DNA from: Microbotryum silenes-acaulis
Lineage: Eukaryota > Basidiomycota > Microbotryomycetes > Microbotryales > Microbotryaceae
Reading direction: 5' to 3'
Assembly (NCBI GenBank): GCA_003665825.1
Contig: QPFY01000003.1
Coordinates: 434,001-498,000 of the forward strand
DNA length: 64,000 nucleotides
Part shown: in pieces, positions 23,176-35,423 of the stretch
Layout of the letters: the number at the start of each line of letters is the position of its first letter
Position numbering within the stretch: the stretch's first letter is position 1
Made by a program: the position numbers and the translations under genes
The notes under the pieces: model-generated
Seen by the model: the letters and a program-made list of their open reading frames with translations, nothing else
What the model was told of the DNA's origin: nothing
The model's database searches: none

Positions 23176-24803
23176 ATGTCGTCGCAACAGTCTCAGGTAC
23201 CCGAAGAGGACGAGCAAGCCTCGCATGGGCTGCCGACCCCCGTCACCGCTCTCATTGTCAGTTGTCAAGACCACAGGCGCACAACACCTTTGCACTTCTC
23301 GGAAAACCTACTAATACCGTACGATCTATCTCTTTTCAAACCCCCCTCCAGGCTCATGGTATCTCGGCCAAGGACTGTGACAAGTTGAAGGACGCAGGTT
23401 ACAACACACTCGAGTCGATCGCCTACACGCCCAAAAAGATGCTGCAGCTCGTCAAGGGAATTTCAGAAGCCAAGGCAGAGAAGATGCTCAAACTGGGTTC
23501 GTGATATGTTACAAAGCTGCTTTGGTAGACCGCCAAGAGTGCTACGTCCTTGGGGGTCGTGAAGTTTTGACGTTGTGCACGCACTAACCTTCCAAACATT
23601 CGCCATCGTCAGCGTGCGACCAGATCCCTATGGGCTTCACGACCGCAACCGAATTGTAAGTCTGTCACACTGGTGGAACTCGACATTTCCAATACTCGGT
23701 TGATACTCAACGATTGATATCACGAGACATCAACAGCCACGCCCGACGCGCCGATATGGTCACGATCACCACGGGCTCGACCGCGCTCGACAATGTTCTT
23801 GGAGGTAAGCGACAGGCGCCGCAGTCGGCCCCGATGACGAACTGGAAGGGTCGGACTGACCATACTGATCCTTATCTTCTGCATATAGGCGGTATCGAGA
23901 CGGGATCGATCACCGAGCTCTACGGCGAGTTTAGGACGGGAAAGAGTCAGATCTGTCATCAGCTCGCGGTCACGTGCCAGGTGAGCTTGACGTCGCTGTC
24001 CTGCCAGCAAGGCCCCGTCTGTACTTGTTGCTGATCCTCGTCTTCACTTTTCATTGTAGCTTCCTTGCGATATGAAGGGTGGTGAGGGCAAATGCCTGTA
24101 CATCGACACCGAGGGAACGTTCCGACCCGCGCGTCTGCTCGCGATTGCCGAGCGCTACGGCATGAACGGCGAGGATGTGCTCGACAACGTCGCCTACGCC
24201 CGTGCGTACAACGCCGATCACCAAGCATTGCTGCTCATTCAAGCGGGTAGCATGATGGCTCAATCTCGGTCAGTCGAGCCCGATTCTCAATCGACGCTGC
24301 GATCACGTGATGGCTGACCGCCGTTTACTCGCTGGCGCAGTTTCTCGCTCTTGATCGTCGACTCGGTCACGGCCCTGTACCGAACCGATTTCAGTGGTCG
24401 AGGCGAACTCAGTGCTCGTCAGATGCATCTCGCCAAGTTCTTACGCTCCCTTCTCAGGCTTGCCGATGAAGTGAGCTCTAGCTTCTATTTCGGCTGTCCT
24501 GACTAGGTGACTCAATGCTCACACTCTTCAACTTCGGTCTCATAGTTTGGTATCGCGGTCGTCGTAACGAATCAAGTCGTCGCCTCGGTCGACAATGCCC
24601 CGGGTGTGCAAGGTGATCAAAAGAAACCCATCGGTGGGAACATCATGGCCCACGCGAGTACGACGCGTCTCTCGTTACGCAAAGGTCGTGGTCCCGAACG
24701 TATCGCCAAGATCGTCGATTCGCCTTGCTTGCCCGAATGCGATGGCAAATTCCAAATCACCGCTTCGGGGATCTCTGACGTCGATGGGAATGACGACGAT
24801 TAG
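23176..24803 (+). CDS. RAD51: RAD51 recombinase
   Basis: join(23176..23256, 23352..23496, 23613..23655, 23737..23804, 23889..23980, 24060..24268, 24341..24470, 24546..24803), 1026 nt, 341 aa (human RAD51 is 339). Forms the nucleoprotein filament on ssDNA that carries out strand exchange in homologous recombination. The N-terminal HhH domain shows [18 protein letters not shown] and [13 protein letters not shown]. The linker [14 protein letters not shown] is classic RAD51. Walker A is GEFRTGKSQ (Lys131), Walker B is LLIVDS (Asp220), and the L2-region sequence [22 protein letters not shown] and the C-terminal [10 protein letters not shown] are intact. RAD51 rather than DMC1 is supported by GEFRTGKSQ with [15 protein letters not shown] and an N-terminus of RAD51 type, though the two are close. 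Nothing looks damaged. Confidence 0.95.
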
Positions 24804-25175
24804 AAGAGTGATCCGATCGTCTCGTGCCTTTTTGATGAATTCGTATCCTATCACGAATAACCTTGCGTGTCCTTTTTTCCTACCTATTCTCGCTTTTTTT
24901 TGTCTTCTCGGGTTCTTCCTCGCATATGTAGTCGATCACCATCATCGTTCATTTGTACACATTACGTAGCTCAAGTACACTCGTTTCCAATTTCATTCTG
25001 TATACTCTATCTGGCTCACTTTGCCCCTTAATCGTCAAGACTTTCAGGCAGACACAAAAAGCGCACGAGTGAATTAACTGCTTGCAAGTGGATTGAAAAC
25101 AAAAAAAAAGTCGTACAAAAAAAAGGGAGGGAAGGCAAACAAATCGAAACGAGAGATCACTCCAGCCCTCTATCC
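24804..25175. other. Convergent intergenic region
   Basis: 3' flanks of RAD51 and the DUF726 gene; T-rich (24885-24925) and A-rich (25100-25130) tracts fit bidirectional 3'-end signals. No gene. Confidence 0.5.
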
Positions 25176-28100
25176 CTACCATGGGTTCTCCCTAAAGCTG
25201 ACCGTACTCGCATTACTCCCTGCCGTACCACCCCAAACGAAAGGAGTTACCGCCGGATCAGGAACGACTTCCTCGTCTCTCCCGTTCGTAGAAACGATTT
25301 TGGGAGTCTGCATCGTCCATTGAGGCATCAGTTCACCATTGAGGTCGTTGGCAAAGGTGATAGTTGGTTCGGAAGGTGCCAAACTCGTCATTCTGACGAT
25401 CGGTGTGGTAGGTGATCCCCAACCTTGATCTTCGAGAACAGCTGGCGGAGCGGGATCCAGTGAAGAAGGGGTCGTCGATTCATCTGCCCAACGTCGTCGA
25501 AGCAATTCCCGAGGATCCAACGTCGCATCGAGGTTCGTTAGATCGGTTTGAGGACGCGAGAGGGCGATTTCGATCGCGGGCGAAGGGACATCCGTTCCTT
25601 CACTTTCGGTTGTACGAGTTCGGCTGTGCGGAGGGAAGGGTGTGGAAGAGGAGGAGGAAGGGGATGATGGGGATCCTGCAGGTAGTTGGGCGACTTCGGC
25701 TCGGATCTTGTTGAGGTCGAAGCCGGAGAGAACGGCGGGCGCGGCGGTCGTCAATGGTTCAGAAAGGGCAGGAGAGTCCCCATCGTGGGTTGATTCGCTA
25801 TCATCGACGGTGGAGATGGACAGAGAGGACCGATTCGCCCTCTTGGACGTGAGGTCTCCAACACCGATATCCCCCGTATCAGACGACGCGCGATCAACCG
25901 AAGTCGAAGACGACGACGAAAGTCTCGGCGGTAAATCATCATATTCATCCTTCGACTGAGCTCTCGACATCGGCGCCGAATTCGTCGGTGCCGACTTCTT
26001 ACTCCTCGAGAACATCCCCAGTACCTTCTTTCGCGATTTGCGTTCAAGTCGCTCTTGTTCTTCCGCGGCGGTGAGGACTTCGCGATCGGGCGCATCGGGT
26101 TCCATCTCTTCGGGTTCATCGAAGTGATCGGCGGTGACTTTGAAGCCGACGTACTTGAGCAAAGTCGGCATCAAGGTACGGTAACTCATGTGCCCCATGA
26201 GGATATCGGTAATATCGACATTTTCGAGATCAGGGACGTGTTCGATCGGTCGTAGTCCAGCGACGGTTTGTAAACCTCCTGAGGTCGCACGGAACAAATA
26301 CCCGAGGACCCAATCGTTCATCGCGAAAGCATTGACGAATCGACCGGCGACGATTCCTCGAACTTGTCGCCACACCTTCATCGACGCCGTCACAGTCGCA
26401 CCGAAAAGATACACCTCTTGAACGACACCAAACGCATTCGCCTTTGCTAGTTCAACGAGGGCGTAAAAGATGACACGCGCGCCGAGCGAGAAGCCGACGA
26501 GGGATACGGGCCTCACACCGAGTTGTCGGTTGATGAGGATATCGGCGAGTACAGCGCCGGCTTGGCGAGCGCGATCGAGAGCGTTCGACCAAGGGTTGTC
26601 GATGAGATAACTCAGTTTAGTGAGCACTGCATGAAGACCAAGTATCCTTAATCAGCTGCAAGCGCACATAGATCGAACTAGGTCCCAGCTCACTCACTCA
26701 TGGGCCACTGCAGCGCGCTCATCAAAGCCGTCATCACCGTCAAGGCCAACACTTGCTGCCCCGCCTGAGTCAGCACCTCAGTCGACAAGATCTTCAACGC
26801 ATTCCCCGTATCCCCCATCATCTCCGGTTCCCATAACACGGAGAACACGTCCCCCATCAACGGATCAAGAGGACTGAACGGCAAGCGCACGTCATCGAGT
26901 GGCCCATTCATGAAGCCCGGGATGGTGATGAGGAAGTTGACGCGCTTGTTGTTGTGCAAAGGGAGGAACTCGAACGTCTTGACATGGCGAGTACGTTTGG
27001 CCATGGCTTTACCTCCGATCGTCGCACCCGTCAAGGTCGCACCCGAGGATATGATCGCTGCTCCACCCGCGCCAGCGAGAAAACCCGTTGTCCCGGACAC
27101 TCCGACCGTCGTTAAAGCTGCTCCTAGACCGGCACCAATGACTGGCGCAAGTAGACCGGCTGATAACCCAATGACGAGTCCACCACCGAGCGTCGCTAAT
27201 CCCATCATGACGTATCGCTTGTTCTGCCCCTTGACTCTTCGTTCCTCCAGCACCTCGAGATGTTCCTTTTGCTTGACGTTCTCCTGAATCTCAAGCGCCT
27301 CCGTGAGTCGACGCTCGAACCGAACGACGTCGATCCATTCCAACCCGAGCTTGTCCGCGATCATGCACAAAAGGACGCGTGACCTCGCATCATAAACCGA
27401 GTCGGCAATCAAGGACAGGAAAAGGTCGCACAAGATCGTCCACCGGATATCGAGGGTGATCTCCTTGTCCGCGGTCGAAAGTTTGGTCGTCACACCGGGG
27501 AGGGAGGACGGCATCGGCTGCAGAAAGTTGTCGGGTTGATGCATCGAGAGTGATGGTGAGGAAGGTTCCTCTATCGGGACGGCTTCGTTTTCGTCGGGTG
27601 CAACGAGGGCGATAGCTGGTGCACCGGCGGCGACGGTTTGTGAAGGCAGATTCGGCGGGGGTGGCGACGACGTGGAAGGGGCATCGTTCACTTCGCTATC
27701 TGCTGTTGTCGTACGACTCCGTGTCGTCGGACTGTCCAGAGCTCCTCCAATATCACCCTCGGCGCCCTCGAGAGCTCTCTGCCGACTCGATGGCGAGCCT
27801 GGAGGCGAAAATCGAGGCGAGAACCCTTTGGGCGACCCAAGAGATCGAAGTGAATGGGCCGACGACGACCGCGAAATGCGTGTGGGCGAGGAAGCAGGCG
27901 ATCCAAACTCCTCAGCGAACGCTAGCGGATCCTTCCGAGCAAGACTGGCCCGTCGTTCGAGTTTGGCCACCTCGCGCGCGACTCTGCCTTCACGTTCGAC
28001 CCGGAGATGCTCCTGCCGTGTCGCCTCGGCTTCAATCTCTATCCGCTCAGCTTCGGCCTGTTCCTCTTCTTGAGCTTTCCGTCTCGCTTCTTCCTCTTTC

Positions 28101-29074
28101 TTCCACCGTGTCTCTTCCTCCTGCGCCTTTTTTCGCTCCTCCTCTTGCTCCGCTTCGTGTTCTCGTCGTTGCTGTTCGAGTTTCTCCTCCTCGGCCTGAG
28201 CGGCCTCGGGATCGTATTCGGGGTTGGTGACGGTATAGGTCGACATGAGAGATGGCGTGAGATCCTCGGCGGTGACGCCATGTTCGGCAAGTTGTTCAAT
28301 CATGCGTTGTTCTGTCGGACCGTAACCAGGATTAGTACGAGGGAGTAGAAGCTCGACTTTTAGGTTGTTGGCAGACTGACCAGCACCATCGACCTCCATG
28401 TGGCGATACAACCTCCCCATGATCTTGTTGGACCAGGTTTTGCAACTCTCCCTCGCGGGTGCAAGTTCGGGTGCGCCTTTGGAAGCAAGCACGAGGGTCT
28501 GTACCATCTCGCGCGCGACGAGGCGACACAACCCGACGTAAGCGATCCTCTGCCCCTCGGTGAGTAAGGTCTTTGTCGTTTGCATCTGCGACAAAGGTGT
28601 CATGCCTTTATCCTGATTGAAGAGGTACTGGGTGCGCATCGAGATTTCATCCTCGTCGGGATCGTCGTCGAGTTCGAGACGGGTGTAGTCCATCTCGTCG
28701 AGTTGCTCCTTCTCCTTCCACGCCTGTCCGCCGCTGTCGACGTCGATGAGCTTACCGGTCGCGTTGCCCCCTCCCGCGCCACCTGCGATCATGGACGCGG
28801 TCGAAGCTGAAGCCGACGGACCTGGGCCATTGGAATGATGGGAAGAAGACGCCGAAGCAGACGACGAGGATGGTGCGATCCACGAAGCATGGCGTTGGAC
28901 CGTGGTCGGTGAGATGCGATGATGGCTCCACTGCGGATTGCGGCGATGGGGCGCACGAACGTCGTCGTCATAGTCGTCGCGATGGCGTAGGGGGGATACA
29001 CTTGTGCCGGTCGAATGAATGACGGGCATATCCTGCCAGTCATCGTCGTCGAGGTCGTTCCATTTCGTCGTCAT
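25176..29074 (-). CDS. DUF726 (TMCO4/MIL1-like) alpha/beta-hydrolase-fold membrane protein
   Basis: complement(join(25176..26626, 26698..29074)), 3828 nt, 1275 aa. The start is the ATG at 29074 (MTTKWNDLDDDDWQDM); the codons upstream lack an ATG in good context. Order of parts: acidic and Ser/His-rich N-terminus; a helical region with a long Glu/Arg-rich coiled coil (about residues 290-390); the DUF726 core with a Gly/Ala-rich double hydrophobic segment (LGGGLVIGLSAGLLAPVIG); then FLITIPGFMNG and the nucleophile elbow LVGFSLGAR (Ser839) with VYLFGATV and NDWVLGYLFR. A disordered Ser/Thr-rich C-terminal third follows. The family includes yeast Mil1, implicated in Golgi clathrin-adaptor function, and human TMCO4; enzymatic activity is unproven. 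The 71-nt intron falls just before the hydrolase core. Confidence 0.88.
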
Positions 29075-30147
29075 GGTGGTCACGCTGGCCTACGAGCGAG
29101 CGTGCACAGTCACGCGGTTGAAGTCCCTTCCCCGGCCGGGCTCCCCAGTCTCCTAGCGAGGTGTGCAGTAATGATATGAGCTCAGACCCACTAACTGTGG
29201 ATGAAGAAAAAGTGAATGTGAATGTCAGAGGAAAGGTTCTGGTCGCTCAGTCCGGGTAGGAGGGATCGCTTCGATGCGAGTGAACCTCGAAACCTGAGGC
29301 TGGGCGGGTGGGTGTAGCACTGCAAACCAGGCTCGCTACTCGGTACTGACCCCACGCTGATCCCTCTATCCGAGCCCCGAGTGACTCTTCGCGCGTCCTA
29401 GCCTGCAGCCGAGCCGGCGCAGCCCGACCAAGGACAGCAAAGGTGGGGGGCGAGTCGGGGAGACGAGGGACACGACCGGCGCCGCGATCCGACTGCGGGT
29501 GAACGCGATCGGTGCGACCGGTGCTTTTGCGACCTAGCTGACGATCCTGGGCCAAATTACGACACCTCCCTCGTAACGGAGCGTAGTTGTGAGTCCCAAC
29601 GGAGGAGTGGGGTGTTGTGACACGCTGTACAAGCCGCCGATGTGAGCCTACAAGCACGAGGAGAGCGGACTCTGAGCGCTCGCATCTCGACTTTGCCCGC
29701 GCGGCTGGCCCCAATCGGTAATAGTAATAGTTCCGGCAACGCTAACTCGGCCGAGGTGAGCGAGCTGAGCGCGGGTACGCGGTCGAGCTCGTTGTACTGC
29801 TGTACATCGTCCACTCTGCCCAACACCTCCTACGATCGACGACCACTCGCGTGCGCGTGCATTCACCCTCCCAGCCCGCTCTAGCTCAGGCTCAGGTCCA
29901 TCGAGTACCGCTCGGGATCGATTGGCGCACACGCCGCCCACCCGAGCTGACGCCGACGACCCTCTGGGCTCACGCGCCTCACGCGACACACCACCACCGG
30001 CACACCGCACACCGCACACCGCACACCGCACACGCCACGCTCAGCAAGCCGTCGACGCCACTCGGCTCCCACTTGTATCGCCCACCCATCTCGCGCACTC
30101 ATCTCGCTCCTCCACCTCAGCTACACCCGACCAGCTTCGCCTCCACC
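29075..30147. other. Divergent promoter region DUF726 / E2
   Basis: About 1.1 kb between divergent starts. It holds a short 7-bp tandem repeat (30001-30033) directly upstream of the E2. Open minus-strand frames here are compositional. No RNA gene recognised. Confidence 0.45.
30001..30033. repeat. Tandem heptamer CACACCG, about 4.7 copies
   Basis: The run reads cacaccg repeated four times plus a partial fifth unit. It lies 115 bp before the E2 ATG and so within its promoter or 5' UTR. Confidence 0.9.
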
Positions 30148-31499
30148 ATGTCCAAGTCGTCGGCCATGTCGCAGAAGCGCATCGCGCGCGAGCTGCACGA
30201 CGTCGCCAACAAGTCCGAACTCCCTCAAGGCTGCACGTCAGTTGGCACCAACTCGGACACATAGCCTCTCATCCATCTTGGCTGACCACAGTTTCCGATC
30301 GTCTGCACAGCGCTGGACCGGTGTCGGATCGGTCGGTGTACGAGTGGGAAGCCACGATTGGTAAGACCCTTCTGAACCGACCACCGAGATGCCTCGCCGA
30401 GTCAAGCAACTGACCCCCCCTGCTCCAACCCTCGTGCTGATCCGTTCAACAGAAGGACCGGTCAGTTCAACAGTACTCTACAACTCCTACTCTGCCCGGG
30501 TTCGGCACTGACACCTGACGAAGCACTCCTTCCTCCTCTCTCGTTTAGCCCGGATCCGTACGTCCCAGCAGCGACCGAGCCTACAGGAGCAACGTACTGA
30601 TCCAACCCATCCGTACCCTACAGGCCTACGAAGGAGGCATCTTTGACCTCTCCATCGTCCTGCCGCCGGACTACCCGTTCCGTCCGCCGAGGGTCACCTT
30701 CCTCACAAAGGTCTACCACGCCAACATCAATACCCAGGGAGGAATTGTGAGTAGACGCGCAGAAAGCAATCTAATTGTTTTAACTGAAAGCAAAAGCTGA
30801 CACGTTCTTGAACCTCCACACAGTGCCGTCAGTAGCTTCCGAGTCTTTCGTCGATTTGACCCTTGGCGAGGACTGAGCGTCGAATCTACATCTGCTCACA
30901 GTCGATATCCTCAAGAACCAATGGTCACCAGCTTTGTGCGTTATCCCAAGCCTCAGAGTTGCCTTTTCAAACGTCGTATCGCTGACTCACACACAAAAAA
31001 TCCCTTCTCTCAGATCCATCATCAAGGTACTTCTCTCCGTGTCGTCCCTTCTGGCGGACCCGAATCCACGTCAGTCCCTACCCCATATCTTGTGCCCAGG
31101 CATGCCTTTTGACATCGTTCCACGTTCCATTCATTTTTTCAGACGATCCTTTGATGCCCGAGGTAGGCTTCACAACGCATTCGTAGCGCAAGCATGGTCG
31201 CCGTCTGACGCTCCTCTTGATCATGTCTTGACGTACAGATCGCGCAACGCTTCCTCAAGGATCGGAAAGGGCATGACAAAACCGCTCGGGAATGGACCAG
31301 TAAGCTCCACGCTTGCCAAGACAATCATCGACAGTGTCCTCAAGCACCACGACTCACCCGAACGAGCTACATTCACTCATCCGCAGAGAAACACGCGCGC
31401 CCCAAACCGATCGAAACGATCGAACTCGACGACGAGACCAAGGCGCCCAAATCCAAGAGCAAGAGCAAGCAACCTATCGAGGTCATCACCATCGACTGA
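30148..31499 (+). CDS. Ubiquitin-conjugating enzyme E2 (UBE2E/UBC4-like) with SIM-like tail
   Basis: Exons: 30148-30236, 30311-30360, 30453-30460 (8 nt), 30549-30557 (9 nt), 30624-30746, 30824-30827 (4 nt), 30902-30935, 31014-31069, 31143-31162, 31239-31299, 31387-31499; 567 nt, 188 aa. Accepts ubiquitin from E1 on Cys94 and passes it to substrates via E3s. The UBC core is complete: RIARELHDV, YEWEATIEGPPGSAYEGG, the PPDYPFRPPRVTF loop, [24 protein letters not shown] around the active site, then TAREWTKKHA. The micro-exons are forced: 8- and 9-nt exons encode EGP and PGS, and the 4-nt exon TGCC supplies the catalytic Cys codon; skipping it shifts the frame. After the core comes a tail of about 34 residues containing two similar hydrophobic-acidic patches (PIETIELDDE and PIEVITID) that resemble SUMO-interacting motifs. 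Confidence 0.92.
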
Positions 31500-31844
31500 T
31501 TGGACGTTAGATCGGCTGCTTCTCGTTCCAGTTTGCACCCTTTCGGACATTTCTTGCATCCCCTCGTTGCTTTACGTATCCTCTTTTGGCCTTTTGTCAC
31601 TTGTACCACCCTTGCGCGAACCCTTTCTTTGCAAATTATCGATTCCTGTCATCTCTCTCCTTGCTTTTGCGTGTCGTTGTATCTTTCGGGGGCATGGGGT
31701 CACCTTTTCGCGATATAATTGGGTACGATAATGATATTCCTTCCTTCCGCTAAGCCAAGGATTCTACCAAGATGATCCCGACGACTCATCCCTCTTCCCC
31801 AAGTCCTCCAAAAACAGAACCTGATCCCACCCCTTCTTCCTCCA
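31500..31844. other. Convergent intergenic region
   Basis: 3' flanks of the E2 and the TPR-like gene; T-rich. No gene seen. Confidence 0.5.
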
Positions 31845-34800
31845 CTACCACACCTTCCCCGTCTTCGATCCCCCCGCTTCTGCAGCCTCCGCCATCGTTA
31901 TCCCCGAAGTTGAACCCAACCCCGACATCGCAAAGAAACTCGAATTCGAAAATGACCCCGATCCCGAACCGAAGAAAGCCTCATGCTGCTGTGTGAAAGC
32001 TGAAGCCGAAGAAGAAGAAGAAGAAGAAGAAGCAGAGACGGCTTTTCCTTTGCCTTTTCCTTTGCCTATGGAATCCGTAGCTCCGAGGGGTGTATGGGCA
32101 TCGTCGTGGTGGGAAATGGTTGGGTTGGGGCACTGTACGTGGGTTTTGGCGAGTTGTTCGGCTTCCTTTTCGGGGAGTATGACGGCTTGTAGCCATGCGA
32201 GAGCGACTTCGGCGCGGGCGGTGTTGTAGGTCGCGTCTGGGGAACACGGGATCCTATCAGCATGGAAGAAAGTTTGCTTCATCTAAGTAACTGCAACCCC
32301 AGCCCGTCACTCACAAGAAGGATCGATCTTCCTCCTCTCCGCATCAGCCTTATCCCTCTCCTCCTTCCAACTTCCCGTCGCGTTCCCCTTCCCCTTGGCC
32401 TCCTCCCCCTCCTCCCCATTCGTAATCTCCTTCGCCTTACCCATCCCCAGGCCATTCTCCAACGGCAACACCTTCCTCCTGTCCCCCACCGCACCCTCTT
32501 TCTTCGCCACGAAAGCCAGTCTCTCCCTCTCCGCCTGCCTCACGAGCGCCTCCACAAATTCCGTCGAGAAGAACCCACACACCTGATGCAAACAAGCCAA
32601 TTCGTCCTCCCCCCGCGCCAACACCACTTCCGTCATATCCAAATCCGGTGCTGCGATTCCCGAACTCTCCCGAGCGATTCTCCAAGTCGCTGAAAGACGT
32701 TCGAGTACCTCGGCGTATTCGGACATGGTTAAAGAACGCGCGGGGAGGAAGATGGGGTAGCCTTCGAGATGGTCCATCAATCGTACGGTGCGAGCGTGGG
32801 CTTGGACTAGCGTTTTGAAGTCGCCCAACAGGAGGTGAATCAAGAGGACGGTGAAGTGGGATTCGATGATCAACGGATGGTAGGTCGTCAATAGGGCCGG
32901 AGCAGGCATGGGCGCATCTTGATGACGACGTTGTCGTTCAAGACGACGAGGATCAGCGTCCCTTGTGCGTTGGGCCAACGCACGATGGTGGATCAACCTT
33001 CGACCACGGAAGGTCAACGGTCGATCGGTCTGTTTCGCGCCTAGAGTAGGTCGTTGTCGATCTTCTTCCTCCAACGCGTTGCCCGGCGGTGCTTCCCACA
33101 CTTTAAAGTAAGCCAAGAACCGCTCGTGATCGCGCACACTCTTGCGCAAAAGGGTCGTCACCCGTTCGCGCAAGGACGCCTCCCCCATCCCAACACGATA
33201 TCGCGCCTGTTTCTCCGGCGAGGCGTTGCCGTATAAACCACCAATCTCATCCGCGAGTACGATGCCGACGTTACGAAGGGTCAATTCACCGCCTTCGTTC
33301 GAGAGCCCTCCTTTAGGTTTTTGCACGCCTTCAACGTCCAAAGCGGCGTCCTCCATCAACCGACACGCATGGTGGAAGTGAGCCATCGCTCGATGAAAAT
33401 ACATTTGTCGCTCGAGGTCGTCGCCCGGTTCCTTACCCACCGTCGACGAAGGATCCGATGTCGGAGCCGTCGGTACAGCATTTCCATTCGATCCCAATAT
33501 TGGAGCCATATTCGCCTCATTCCCGTCCCCCATCGGAGCAAGCGAAGTTTTACCTTTCTTGCCCCCCATTTTCCCATTCTTGCCTCCCTTCTTCTTCTTC
33601 AAATTTCCCCCTCCAACCTGCACCTCAGCACGATGTTCCTTCTCCTTCCTTATCGCCTTGGCCTCCGCCAAAGCTTGAGTAAAGTTGCGTACGGCCGAGA
33701 CGTAATCCTGCTTGAAGCCATGTACGACCCCTCGAGTACGATAGTATTCCAATCGATGTGGGTCACAAGCGATCAGGTGATCCAACTGGGTCGTATCCGT
33801 CGAACTCGCGAGTGTGCGAGAAGGGATCTTCTCGTGATGAAAATGTACGTAAAGCGCATCGAGGTTATCAGGTTCTTGTTTGAGCACTCGTTGAGCCAAA
33901 TCATCCAGTCCCGTGGCGCCTTGCATGATCGCGACCGAAGCCGCGATCTCGTCGATTCGATAAGCCTCGGCCAACTTGGTCACGGCCAATGCTCTTAAAC
34001 GATGTTGTCGTACGGCGGACATGCCCGCATTTCGACCGCCTCCTTCCGGACAGGCGGATAAAGGTGGTGCACCACCCCCCGAACCGAACGAGCCTAACGC
34101 AGTGGCGGACATGCCAACGGCGGCGCGAACGGCTAGATCGGAAGCGTCGTCGACGAGCTTGCGAATTTGTGAGACCCCTCGAAAGACAGCTGGATCTATT
34201 GGAGAAGGTAGATGGGAGTTGCCCGCTTCTTTTTCTCCACCGCCTCGGTTCATCTGGGGTATTGGCGAAGGCGAAGGGGAGCGACGACGTTCATGAGGTC
34301 CGGCTGCGATCGCATGGAATCGAGCTCGGTCCATCGTCGGGGTCGATGAAGGGGGTTCGACGAGACCACGAACGGTCGGGAGTGCGGATTCGTCGCAGTT
34401 CACGGTTAGGAGGGTGTCGAGTACCTCGTGGGGAAGCTGTAACCAGGGCCCCTGTAAAAATGAGGTGGGGGGTGTCCCCGAGACGAGTCTCAGTTTTCTG
34501 GTCTGGGCAGAGGACACGCAGCAGAATGGTAGAACGCACATGGTAAGACGAGATGTACTGTTGATGTGCAAATCAGGCGATGATCGCGCAAAGAAAGAGT
34601 CAGCCCCACGTGATCTCCGGAAGGTAGGTCCGCGCGCACACGACCTCAACCACGACCACGGACAGAACGACAGCTCAACACGACCCCTTCCCAGCGCCAC
34701 TAGCAATGCAGCCTCACCTTCATATGCTTATTCCGCGAAATCTTGAGTACATGGGGTGCGGAGGCGGCCTTGTCCTGCTGTTGCTCCTGCTCACGAGCGG

Positions 34801-34984
34801 CCGCGGCGGCCTTCTTCTGCGCTGGTGTCTTGCGCTTCTTCTTCTTCTTGGCAGCCGTAGTAGAGGTCGTACCATCGACCGTGCGAGTCCCATTTTGCGC
34901 GTTCGTATTCGGTCCTACTTCGTTGTCAGACGACGAGTCAGAGTCGCGCTGATCCTTGAGGTGAGGACGAGGTGAGGATTCCAT
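31845..34984 (-). CDS. Large hypothetical protein with TPR-like helical repeats
   Basis: complement(join(31845..32236, 32315..34451, 34718..34984)), 2796 nt, 931 aa. The start exon encodes an acidic then Lys/Ala/Gln-rich N-terminus (KKKKKRKTPAQKKAAAAAR) and HVLKISRNKHMK; exon 2 continues GPWLQLPHEVLDTLL. The middle has several helix-pair segments with TPR-like spacing (DNLDALYVHFHHEK, YYRTRGVVHGFKQDYVSAVRNFTQALAEA, MYFHRAMAHFHHACRLMEDA). A Lys/Gly-rich insert (KKKKGGKNGKMGGKKGK) separates them. The C-terminus ends in Ser-rich low complexity. No catalytic motif, signal peptide or transmembrane helix. TPR-like is inferred from the pattern FTQALAEA and helix lengths; I do not know the family or role. 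Confidence 0.75.
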
Positions 34985-35423
34985 CCTGAGGAGCGTGACC
35001 GGTGAGATATCTTAAGCTCGATAATTGTGGGGTGTTCCTATAAGATGGGGGAAGCAGAGAGGCTGATAAAGCGACGTATGGATCAAACCAGGTTGATCGA
35101 ATCGGTCGGGAATATAAGGGGCATCGCACGGCGGCGAAGGTCGGTCGGTAAAGGCAGGAAGGAGCGAGCGAGCACCACGAGCACCGGCACGAGACGGCGA
35201 ATCGATCGCGGCAACGCGACTGTATGCGCTTGGCCTGGCAAGCCTTCCGTACCAAGAGGAGCCTCCTACGCGGCGGCCTTGAGGATGAGTGCAACATAAT
35301 GTAAGGGCTGGCAGCGTTACAAGCAGGCCTTCTATTCCCATGAATACTGTCGAACAAACCGAATAACCCCGAGTACAAAAACTTAAACTCTCCAAGCCGC
35401 AGCGACCGAGCCCCCATATCCGA
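34985..35423. other. Intergenic region upstream of the TPR-like gene
   Basis: Contains the promoter of the TPR-like gene (minus) and the 3' flank of ASK1. Nothing recognised. Confidence 0.45.

Noticed and set aside
25176..29074. DUF726 protein as a lipase with full catalytic triad
   Set aside because: The GFSLG elbow is clear, but I cannot place the Asp and His with confidence, so enzymatic activity is not claimed.
30001..30033. CRISPR-like repeat array
   Set aside because: Contiguous heptamers with no spacers in a eukaryotic promoter; a simple tandem repeat.
33321..33998. Plus-strand frame opposite the TPR-like gene
   Set aside because: Antisense to a well-supported three-exon gene with phase-consistent splicing.
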